Assembly (NCBI RefSeq): GCF_000379825.1
Contig: NZ_KB903838.1
Span: 1,046 to 65,045 of the forward strand
Reading direction: 5' to 3'
Length of the DNA: 64,000 nt
DNA from: Longispora albida DSM 44784
Lineage (GTDB): Bacteria; Actinomycetota; Actinomycetes; Mycobacteriales; Micromonosporaceae
Shown here: piece after piece, positions 37,403 to 44,024 of the stretch
How the letters are laid out: each line of letters begins with the position of its first letter
Numbering within the stretch: position 1 is the first letter of the stretch
Notes under the pieces: generated by a model
Seen by the model: only the letters and a program-made list of their open reading frames with translations
The model's database searches: none
Told to the model about the DNA's origin: nothing
Made by a program: the position numbers and the translations under genes

Positions 37403-38520
37403 CACCGCCCGCCAGCGGTCAGAGTCAGGATCGCGGCCACGGCGGCAGCCAGCCCGGTGACCTCCTCCACCAGGCCCCGGAGTTTCTTCAGCGCCAGCCG
37501 GATCCGGCCGCCGCTCGCGGGTTCCCCGGCGGCGAGCGAGTCGCTGATGACCGACAGCTCCGCCTCCGCCGCCGTGTAGGTGTCCTCGTCGACCTCGCCG
37601 GTGACGCGTGCCTGCGTCAGCCTCGTGCGGAACGAGTCCAGCTCCTCCGCGAAACTGCGGGCCGGCACCGGGCCTGGTGCGCCCACGTTGATGTTCCCGT
37701 GGACGGTTCCGCCGGCCATCATGATGCCGGTGTTGGTGCCGGCGTAGTTGGAGTTTCCAGGCTGGGTGTTCATCACTGTGCTCCTCACTGGACTGTTCTT
37801 CTCATCGGCGGCGAGCTCGTCGGCCAGGGCCAGCCCGAAGCTGGCCGCGTTGCGGGCCGCGACGGGCTGCCAGCCCTCGCTGTCGGCGGCCAGCTTGTTG
37901 CCGTCGGCCCGGTCGGACAGGCCCCGGATCACCATGACGGGCAGTGACCGGTTGAGGTGACAGGCCTGCGCGACGCCGGCACCCTCCATCTCCACTGCCA
38001 TCGCGTCGTTGTAGTGCTTCCGCAGGCGGACGGCCTCCACGGACCGCGTCGAGTTCACGACGGCTTCGCCAGCGGCGATGGCGCCGAAATGGACCTCAAA
38101 GTCCCATGCGCCCGTACGGCGCACGTGCTGGGCGAGCTGAAGCGCGCCGTGCGGTGCCTCCCACGCCCGTGGCCGTGCCATGAAGCCGTCGTCCTGGCTG
38201 GTGCCGCCGTGGTAGCCGTAGATGTGGGTGGCCACGACGAGACTCCCGAGCTTCACGTCGCTGTAGAGCGCTCCAGCCACGCCGGTGAAGAGCAGCGCCG
38301 ACGGGCCGAACTCGGTGATGGCCCGCTCGGCGAGTACGGCAGCGCTGTTGTTTCCCTTGCCGGCCAGCGCCAGCGCGATTCTCGTACCGGCGGTGGTCCG
38401 CCCCACCTCGAACCGCGTCCCGGCCCGGTGCAGGTGCGCCCGCACACCGGATAGCCGGTCCCGTACTGCCTGGTACTCCAGTTCCAGCGCGGTCAGCACC
38501 GCTACCGTCGGCTCGTTCAT
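37402..38520 (-). CDS. nucleoside phosphorylase-fold protein with Gly/Asn and helical tail
   Basis: This 372-residue protein starts at ATG 38520, after GGGGAGGAG. Residues 3-238 are a PNP_UDP_1 domain like MTA/SAH nucleosidases: LLFTGVAGAL (77-86), the ribose-binding EMEG (177-180 region, Glu177 and Glu179), and GLSDRAD with catalytic-type Asp203. The catalytic set looks intact. Residues 250-280 form a Gly/Asn-rich stretch (GNSNYAGTNTGIMMAGG, then TVHGNINVG). Residues 288-372 are helical and end in a hydrophobic segment. PNP_UDP_1 domains occur as effector or nucleotide-processing modules attached to STAND proteins. ATGA coupling joins it to the genes on both sides. Confidence 0.82.
   Translation of the reverse strand: MNEPTVAVLTALELEYQAVRDRLSGVRAHLHRAGTRFEVGRTTAGTRIALALAGKGNNSAAVLAERAITEFGPSALLFTGVAGALYSDVKLGSLVVATHIYGYHGGTSQDDGFMARPRAWEAPHGALQLAQHVRRTGAWDFEVHFGAIAAGEAVVNSTRSVEAVRLRKHYNDAMAVEMEGAGVAQACHLNRSLPVMVIRGLSDRADGNKLAADSEGWQPVAARNAASFGLALADELAADEKNSPVRSTVMNTQPGNSNYAGTNTGIMMAGGTVHGNINVGAPGPVPARSFAEELDSFRTRLTQARVTGEVDEDTYTAAEAELSVISDSLAAGEPASGGRIRLALKKLRGLVEEVTGLAAAVAAILTLTAGGR
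37771..37786 (-). promoter_or_regulatory. internal ribosome-binding site and ATG in the phosphorylase-fold gene
   Basis: On the minus strand GAGGAG (37786-37781) stands seven bases before an in-frame ATG (37773-37771). Translation here would release the last 123 residues (MNTQPGNSNYAGTNTG onward) as a separate small protein. The spacing is ideal, and the start falls exactly where the enzymatic domain ends. Confidence 0.55.
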
Positions 38521-39275
38521 CCGGCCGTCTCCTCCCCGGGCGTTCCCGTGACTGTGGCTGTGGTCGCGCGGGTCATCGGCGGGTACAGCACCCGGCCCTC
38601 GCCGCGCTGGAAGAGCTGGGCCGGCCTGCCGCTGCCCGTGCGCCTCGGCGTCCCGGCCGGAGCCACGAAGCCCTCGGTCCGCCGTACCTTCCTGGCGAAG
38701 TTGCGCGGATCGAGCCGCAGGTCCCAGACGGCCTCGTACACGTGCTGGAGTTCGGTGATCGTGAAGTTCTCGTGGCAGAAGGCCGTCGCGAGCGTGGTGT
38801 GCTCCAGTTTCGCCCTGGCCTGCTCGATGCCGTCGGCGATGATCTCGCGGTGGTCGAAGGCGACCGGGAGCTGCCCGGAGAGCACGGCTGTGGCCGGTTC
38901 CCACCGGGCGTCGGCGGCGTCGCTGCCCGGGACGGGGTCGGGCAGCCTGGGCGCGATGGCCAGGTAGGCCACGGAGATCACCCGGCCGCGCGGGTCACGG
39001 GCGGGTGCGCCGTACGCGCCGATCTGTTCCAGGTGGAGGGTCGTGGCGTCGAGGCCGGCTTCCTCTGCGAGTTCCCGGGTGGCCGCCAGGCGGACATCCT
39101 CGGCCTCGTCGCCCAGGAAGCCGCCGGGGAGCGCCAGCATGCCGGCGAAGGGCGGCACTCCGCGCTCGACGAGCAGGATCCGCAGCGTGCGCTCCCGCAC
39201 GGTCAGGATCACGAGATCCACGGCCAGCATGACGAGTGGCGGCGACCAGTCCTCATCGGACGGTTCATCGGTCAT
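38517..39275 (-). CDS. NrtR-like Nudix/winged-helix regulator
   Basis: This 252-residue protein has a Nudix domain (10-140) with LALPGGFLGDEAEDVRLAATRELAEEAGL. The spacing before REL is one residue longer than the standard box, while the REL-x-EE-x-G core is kept. A C-terminal winged helix has ENFTITELQHVYEAVW and DPRNFARKVRRTEGFV, typical of NrtR. NrtR proteins sense ADP-ribose-type ligands and control NAD metabolism genes. Here the protein lies first in an operon with a nucleoside phosphorylase-fold gene, not with nad genes. Its stop overlaps the next start (ATGA). Confidence 0.82.
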   Translation of the reverse strand: MTDEPSDEDWSPPLVMLAVDLVILTVRERTLRILLVERGVPPFAGMLALPGGFLGDEAEDVRLAATRELAEEAGLDATTLHLEQIGAYGAPARDPRGRVISVAYLAIAPRLPDPVPGSDAADARWEPATAVLSGQLPVAFDHREIIADGIEQARAKLEHTTLATAFCHENFTITELQHVYEAVWDLRLDPRNFARKVRRTEGFVAPAGTPRRTGSGRPAQLFQRGEGRVLYPPMTRATTATVTGTPGEETAG

Positions 39276-39294
39276 GGCAGACAGCCTGCCTTAT

Positions 39295-39307
39295 TGTCCA
39301 AGTGACA
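39295..39307 (-). promoter_or_regulatory. operator candidate upstream of the NrtR-like gene
   Basis: TGTCCAAGTGACA: TGTC and GACA half-sites around five bases, inside an AT-rich context with TTAT before and TAA after, 20 bases upstream of the NrtR-like start. Autoregulation is likely in this family. Confidence 0.45.
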
Positions 39308-39363
39308 TAAAGGGGCTGGGGCTGTCAGTTCGCTGTCAATCGCGCACTCCGCTACGGTCCCGC

Positions 39364-40587
39364 TCAGACTCCCAGGCCCGGCTCCGGTTCACCGTCCACT
39401 GTGATGCCATACCGGACGATCAGGTCGCCGCCCGCCTCGTCGCCGGACGCCTCGCGCAGGCCTGCCAGGTTGAGCAGGCGGAACATGTTCCCGGTCGCCA
39501 CCGACATCCGCCATGTCCGGGCCGCCCCGGCCAGGTCGCCAGCCTTCTCCCGGGTACTGGCGAGGTCCGCCAGCGGGGCCAGCCAGCCGTCAGCCGCCGC
39601 CTCGGCCGCGACCCGGTCCGCGCCGTGCGAGTCGCCGGCGGCCAGCCGGGCCTCGACCCGGGTGCTGTACTCGTACAGGGCGTCGTCGTCGCCCAGCCAT
39701 TCGCCGTTCTCGCGGGTACCTTCCTCGGTGTCGGCCCACCACATCCGGAAGTCCATGGTGGTGTATCCGGCGGCTGCCTTCTCCGCCAGGCGTTCCCGGG
39801 CGTAGGGCACCCAGGCTCCGGCCGACCGCTCGCACAGTTCCGCCGCGCGCTCGAACTCGCCGGCGTTCTCGTATATCCAGGCCAGGTTCCGCAGGCCGGT
39901 CGTCTCGCCTGCCGCGATGGCCGCCTCGAAGAGCGCGGCCGCTGGCCGGAACCGCCCGCGGAGCGCGGCTGCCGTGCCCAGCTGGGTCAGCACGGCCGGC
40001 TCGGCCCAGCCGATCGCCGCCCGCCACGCGCTGTCGGCCGGCTGGACGGTGGCCCGCTCGCGGAGCAGGTGCTGCTCCAGGTAGTCGGCCAGTTCGTAGC
40101 CCTCGCCGCCGCGCGGGAGCCGGAGCGGGCCGGGCAGCCCGCGCGCGCCGATCGCCAGGTCGGTCTCGATGACCCGCTCGACCCAGGAACCCCGGGCGGA
40201 CGGCGCCAGCAGGTCGTACTCGGCATCGGGCAGGTAGTCCTGCGCCGCCGCCGCGAGGAAGCCCGGCGGGAGCATGCGGGGCATCCCGGCCCGGCGCGCG
40301 TCGGCTGCGGCCTCCAGTACCGCGCGGGCGGCCACCGCGCCTGCCGCGTACCGCTGGAGCAGGTACTGCCCGCCAGCCAGGAACTGGATCGGCCGGTCCC
40401 CGCCGTGCTCCAGCGCGACCCGCCACCGCGCGTCCGTCTCGGCGGCGCGCTCGGCTGCCGGGCGGTCGTGGCCCTCGACGGTCTGCGGAACCATGATGAC
40501 CTCGGCCGCCGGCCCGGTCAGCAGCTCACGGGCCTGCGCGTAGTCGTCGGGCTCGCCGATCCCGGGTACTGGGTGAGCCGCCGCCAC
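39364..40587 (-). CDS. C-terminal part of split STAND-like NTPase: TPR-like repeats
   Basis: This 407-residue frame opens at GTG 40587, with a stop codon in the same frame at 40597-40599. Its first residues (PDDYAQARELLTGPAAEVIMVPQT) look like the continuation of the NTPase domain encoded by 40518-41333, not like a protein N-terminus. Helix-pair repeats follow (AIGWAEPAVLTQLGTAAALRGRFRPAAALFEAA, LRNLAWIYENAGEFERAAELCE), typical of TPR arrays in STAND proteins. I think that one ancestral gene, 39364-41333, has been split by a -1 frame change. The separate start has no good ribosome-binding site. Confidence 0.7.
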   Translation of the reverse strand: MAAAHPVPGIGEPDDYAQARELLTGPAAEVIMVPQTVEGHDRPAAERAAETDARWRVALEHGGDRPIQFLAGGQYLLQRYAAGAVAARAVLEAAADARRAGMPRMLPPGFLAAAAQDYLPDAEYDLLAPSARGSWVERVIETDLAIGARGLPGPLRLPRGGEGYELADYLEQHLLRERATVQPADSAWRAAIGWAEPAVLTQLGTAAALRGRFRPAAALFEAAIAAGETTGLRNLAWIYENAGEFERAAELCERSAGAWVPYARERLAEKAAAGYTTMDFRMWWADTEEGTRENGEWLGDDDALYEYSTRVEARLAAGDSHGADRVAAEAAADGWLAPLADLASTREKAGDLAGAARTWRMSVATGNMFRLLNLAGLREASGDEAGGDLIVRYGITVDGEPEPGLGV

Positions 40588-41333
40588 CGGCCCGGGTCAT
40601 CCCAGATCGTCGCGAGAGCCAGGACGGGCCCGGGGCCGCGCAACGCCGACCGGAGCGCGACGGCTGCCTCCTGCCACTGTGAGCCGGCTTCGCGCAGCAG
40701 GTACCTCTGGAGTTCGTTGAGCCAGATCACCGTGCGCGGGGCGAGCCCGGCCGCCAGCCCGGTCACCAGCTCGGCCGCGTCGAGCGGGTGCCACAGCCGC
40801 CACCCGGCCGGCAGCAGCCCCAGGGTTTCCCAGCAGGCCCGGGTCTTCCCGCTGGACGAGCCGCCAGCGAGCACCACGATCCGGCTCCGGCCAGCCTCGA
40901 TGACTGCTCTGAGCTGCGCGTCGAAGGGCCGGCGGACGTACGCGGTCAGCCCGGCCTCGTCCCCGCCTCCGATCGCGGGATGGACCTCGTAGGCCAGGGC
41001 CCCGGCGGCCAGTGCCTCCGCTACCGGGATCCCGGGGGCCGTCCGGCTGTCCCCGGCGGGCAGCGGCTGTGCGGCCTCCACCAGCTCGATCCAGTACCTG
41101 CGGGCCTGCCGCACGCCGGCCAGCTCCGACCAGGCGCGCACCAGCGCCCAGACCTGGTCCGCGTCCCGGGGCACCTTGGCCTGGGCGGCGTCCGCTGGGA
41201 CCCAGTCGGCGATCCGCTGCGAGCCGAGCCCGGCGGACCTGGCAGCCGCCCGCCGCGAGTACCGCGTGCCGGCGGCCGACCTGGCCTGGTCCTCCAGCGC
41301 CCGCAGCGCCTCGTACAGCCGCTCCGCTGTCAC
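40518..41333 (-). CDS. N-terminal part of split STAND-like NTPase: HTH and P-loop
   Basis: GTG 41333 follows GGAGGGAG. The 271-residue frame begins with a helix-turn-helix-like region (about 20-70: RYSRRAAARSAGLGSQRIADWV), then a P-loop NTPase with Walker A GGSSSGKT (157-164) and a Walker B-like TVIWLNELQRYL (201-212). It runs to PVLALATIWDDPGRWRRLTQ and then into ~15 unrelated residues before its stop. Related actinobacterial proteins continue from this point into an ARxLL segment and TPR repeats, which here lie in the -1 frame. It is either a broken gene, a sequencing error or a product needing frameshifting. Confidence 0.7.
   Translation of the reverse strand: MTAERLYEALRALEDQARSAAGTRYSRRAAARSAGLGSQRIADWVPADAAQAKVPRDADQVWALVRAWSELAGVRQARRYWIELVEAAQPLPAGDSRTAPGIPVAEALAAGALAYEVHPAIGGGDEAGLTAYVRRPFDAQLRAVIEAGRSRIVVLAGGSSSGKTRACWETLGLLPAGWRLWHPLDAAELVTGLAAGLAPRTVIWLNELQRYLLREAGSQWQEAAVALRSALRGPGPVLALATIWDDPGRWRRLTQYPGSASPTTTRRPVSC
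40590..40596 (-). other. slippery heptamer C CCG GGC at the frame junction
   Basis: On the minus strand the heptamer CCCGGGC is phased as X-XXY-YYZ in the upstream frame. A -1 slip there enters the downstream frame immediately after that frame's upstream stop codon (40597-40599). It meets the formal rule for -1 frameshifting, but G/C heptamers are usually inefficient. Confidence 0.35.
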
Positions 41334-41489
41334 TGCCCGGCTCCCTCCGTGCCCGCACCCGGCCCGGCGGGCACCCCGCTGACCTGTGGCTCCGCGTACC
41401 TGCTGCCCGCATCGCCCGCTGTCGCGGACTCCGCCGGGAATTCTCCATTAGACCTCTGGTCACACGGTAACGACGATGGGAGGTCCACA

Positions 41490-41603
41490 ATGGCCGGAAA
41501 GCTGATCCGGATCGCGGCACTGGCGGCGGCGCGCGGGCTCGGATACGCGGCGGGGACGGCGGCGGTCTCGCTGCTCGTGTACCACTGGCTCGGCCAGCTA
41601 TAG
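41490..41603 (+). CDS. 37-residue small membrane protein
   Basis: ATG 41490 follows GGGAGG by seven bases. The product MAGKLIRIAALAAARGLGYA plus GTAAVSLLVYHWLGQL is basic at the N-terminus and otherwise hydrophobic, enough for one membrane helix. It ends four bases before a perfect palindrome that could terminate it. No family is recognised. Translation is supported by the ribosome-binding site only. Confidence 0.5.
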   Translation: MAGKLIRIAALAAARGLGYAAGTAAVSLLVYHWLGQL

Positions 41604-41606
41604 CGG

Positions 41607-41655
41607 CGTGGGACCCTTCATGCCGCCATAGCGACATGAAGGGTCCCACGATCAC
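41607..41655. repeat. palindrome family, copy 1
   Basis: CGTGGGACCCTTCATG (41607-41622) and CATGAAGGGTCCCACG (41635-41650) are perfectly complementary around 12 bases containing CGCCATAGCG, followed by ATCAC. It lies between convergent genes. Two related copies lie at 53584 and 61391. Confidence 0.85.
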
Positions 41656-41661
41656 GCCAGG

Positions 41662-43593
41662 TCAGGAGTTGCTGCGGAAGATCCGGATCAGCACGCGCAG
41701 CACCAGGAACACCGAGACCACCAGCAGGTGGTACCCGAGCAGTTCGTACAGGCTGACCTTCGGGGTGACCTGCGGGCCGCCGTCCGTGCCGAGCAGGAGT
41801 ACCGCCATGACGCCGGCCGTCGCGCCGAGGATCGTCAGGAGCACCTGGTGCAGGAGTCCCGTGATGTGCTGCCGGTCGCGTTCGTCGGCCAGCAGCCGGA
41901 CGCTCACGCTCAGCCTGCCCTGTTCGAGCGCTCCGGCGATCCGGTCGAGCCGCCGGGGGAGGCGCCGGATGATCGGCAGGACGGTGACGAGTTCCTCGGT
42001 GAGGGTGCCGCGGATGGCTTCCGGGGTGGCCTGCTCGGCCAGGTACGTGGTGGCGAAGCCGCGCGCCGCGCCGATCATGTCGAACCCGGGTGCCAGGTCG
42101 GCCAGGCCACCCTCCAGTGTGCCCAGTGCCCGGAAGACGGCGGCGATCTCCGGCGGGATGGCCAGGCCGTACTCCGCCACGATCCGGAACAGGTCCGTGA
42201 ACATCTGCGCTTCCGGCGTCATGCCCGCCGCGAGGTGCCGGGCCATGAACTGGCCGAGCGAGCGTTCCAGCCGGGCCGGGTCGGCGTTCTCCGGCCGGGG
42301 TACCAGGTCGAGCAGCGCGTCCGTCAGCGCGGTCGGGTCGGCGCGGTCGATCGCGAGCAGCAGCCGTTGCAGCGCCGACCGCAGCGCCGAGTCGATCCGG
42401 CCCACCGAGCCGAAGTCGAGCAGCCCTAGCCTGCCGTCCGGCAGCAGCAGGACGTTCCCCGGGTGCGGGTCGGCGTGGAAGACGCCGCCGAGCATCACCT
42501 GGCGCAGGATGCAGCGGAGCAGGATCGAGGCCAGGGCCGACGGGTCGGCACCCCGGGCGGCGGCCACCGGGCCGGCCTTGGACATGGGCACGCCGTGCAG
42601 GCGGTTCATGACGAGGACGCGGCTGGTGCAGAGGCCCTCGCAGGGTACGGGATAGACGACGCCGGGGTCGGCGGACGCCGCGGCGACGGCAGTCATGTTG
42701 CGGGCCTCGATCCTGAAGTCGAGCTCCTCCCGTACCGCCTGGGCGAAGCCTTCCGCCAGGCTGAGCGCGCCGGTGGACCGGCCCCAGGACGTCCGGGTCT
42801 CCAGCGTCCTGGCGAGCCGGCGCACGATGTCGAGGTCACGTTCGACGACGGCGTGGATGCCCGGCCGCTGCACCTTCACCACGACCTCGGCGCCGGACAG
42901 CAGCCGGGCCGTGTGCACCTGCGCCACCGAGGCCGCAGCGAGCGGCTGCTCGTCGATCTCGGCGAACAGCTCGCCCAGCGGCACGCCGAACTCCGCCTCC
43001 AGCCGCCCGGCGATCTCCGGCCACGGGATGGGGGCCGCCTGGTCGCGCAGCGCGCTCAGCTCGTCGATGAACTCGGCCGGCAGCAGGTCACGCCGGGTCG
43101 ACAGCACCTGGCCCAGCTTGACGAACGTGACGCCGCCCTCCTCCAGCGCCTGCCGGATCGAGGCGGCCAGCCGGGCGCGTGAGGCAGCGTCGAGCCTGCG
43201 CCGCCCGCGCAGGTATGGCCCGAGGCCGCGGCGGATGAGGATCCGGGAGATCTGGAGATACCGCCGGGTCCTGGCCATGCTGGACCGCCAGCTGCGCAGC
43301 CAGCGGATCGGCGTCACGGACCCGCTCGGCAGCAGCACCTCCGTCACCACCAGGAACGCCACCGTGACGAGCTGCGCGCACAATGTGGCCAGCAGGATGA
43401 ACCAGCCGTCCTGCGGCGTGCCGACCGTCAGGCTCCTGGCCAGCGGCTCGGCGACGGTCAGCCCGGTCATCCCGGCCACGACCAGCCGGGCGAAGCCGAA
43501 CCGCACCCCGAGCAGCCGGCGCGCGGCCACCGCCATGCCCCACACGAGGACAGCGAAACTCACGACGGCGATCAGGAAAATCAGAACATCCAT
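41662..43593 (-). CDS. ABC1/UbiB/AarF-type atypical kinase
   Basis: This 643-residue protein has three TM helices at the N-terminus (about 3-90) and two at the C-terminus (~580-635). The ABC1 kinase-like core contains the hallmark VTFVKLGQVLSTRRDLLP (KxGQ), AAASVAQVHTA (the Ala-rich nucleotide loop), the catalytic HADPHPGN and the metal-binding LLDFGSVG. These proteins act on or with membrane isoprenoid lipids such as quinones, probably through ATPase activity. Position among accessory genes gives no more specific role. Confidence 0.9.
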   Translation of the reverse strand: MDVLIFLIAVVSFAVLVWGMAVAARRLLGVRFGFARLVVAGMTGLTVAEPLARSLTVGTPQDGWFILLATLCAQLVTVAFLVVTEVLLPSGSVTPIRWLRSWRSSMARTRRYLQISRILIRRGLGPYLRGRRRLDAASRARLAASIRQALEEGGVTFVKLGQVLSTRRDLLPAEFIDELSALRDQAAPIPWPEIAGRLEAEFGVPLGELFAEIDEQPLAAASVAQVHTARLLSGAEVVVKVQRPGIHAVVERDLDIVRRLARTLETRTSWGRSTGALSLAEGFAQAVREELDFRIEARNMTAVAAASADPGVVYPVPCEGLCTSRVLVMNRLHGVPMSKAGPVAAARGADPSALASILLRCILRQVMLGGVFHADPHPGNVLLLPDGRLGLLDFGSVGRIDSALRSALQRLLLAIDRADPTALTDALLDLVPRPENADPARLERSLGQFMARHLAAGMTPEAQMFTDLFRIVAEYGLAIPPEIAAVFRALGTLEGGLADLAPGFDMIGAARGFATTYLAEQATPEAIRGTLTEELVTVLPIIRRLPRRLDRIAGALEQGRLSVSVRLLADERDRQHITGLLHQVLLTILGATAGVMAVLLLGTDGGPQVTPKVSLYELLGYHLLVVSVFLVLRVLIRIFRSNS

Positions 43594-44024
43594 TGTGTAC
43601 TCCCCAGCGGCGTCCAGAGCCGCCCGGGAGCCTACTTGATCATGAGGTGCGGGCGGGGCGCAGCACAGCCGGCGTCCTGGACTCGTCCCTCCCCGAAAGC
43701 GTGCGGTGGGGCGTGTGGATCACCGGAGCGCTGGGCATGCTCCTGCTGTACGCCTACGCCGGCCGCACCATGTACGACAACCTGACTGCTGGCGTCACTC
43801 CGCCTGCCACGAGCGCGGTCAGCGTGAGGAAAGCCGGCGAGGGAACGACCGTGCTGGTGGTCGAGCCGCAGTCACGGGGTCGCTCAGCCATCATGTGAAC
43901 CAGTCGCGTGAGCCCGCTTCTTCGGGCCTTGGACGGCCGGTGTTCGCCGTCGTGTTCACCTGCTGTTCGGCTGGGCAGCCTTGGATCGGGGGGTCAGTAA
44001 GGAAACCTACCCCGGAGGTACCAC
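43594..44024. other. divergent promoter region with doubtful small ORF
   Basis: 431 bases between the start of the ABC1-kinase gene and the start of the phytase-like gene. GGAGGT at its right end is the ribosome-binding site for 44025. Apart from the weak ORF at 43647-43898 I see only GC-rich sequence, with a short GCCCGCTTCTTCGGGC hairpin near 43913. Confidence 0.5.
43647..43898 (+). CDS. possible small single-TM protein
   Basis: The open frame could start at TTG 43593 or GTG 43647 and encodes about 83 residues from the latter. SVRWGVWITGALGMLLLYAYAGRTMYDNL would make one membrane helix, followed by a polar tail. There is no clear ribosome-binding site and no recognised family. It is listed because the hydrophobic segment is well formed. 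Confidence 0.3.
   Translation: MRAGRSTAGVLDSSLPESVRWGVWITGALGMLLLYAYAGRTMYDNLTAGVTPPATSAVSVRKAGEGTTVLVVEPQSRGRSAIM

Noticed and set aside
39276-41333. Split NTPase as part of the same operon as the NrtR-like gene
   Set aside because: An 88-base gap with its own palindrome separates them, so I treat them as neighbouring units; functional linkage remains possible but unproven.
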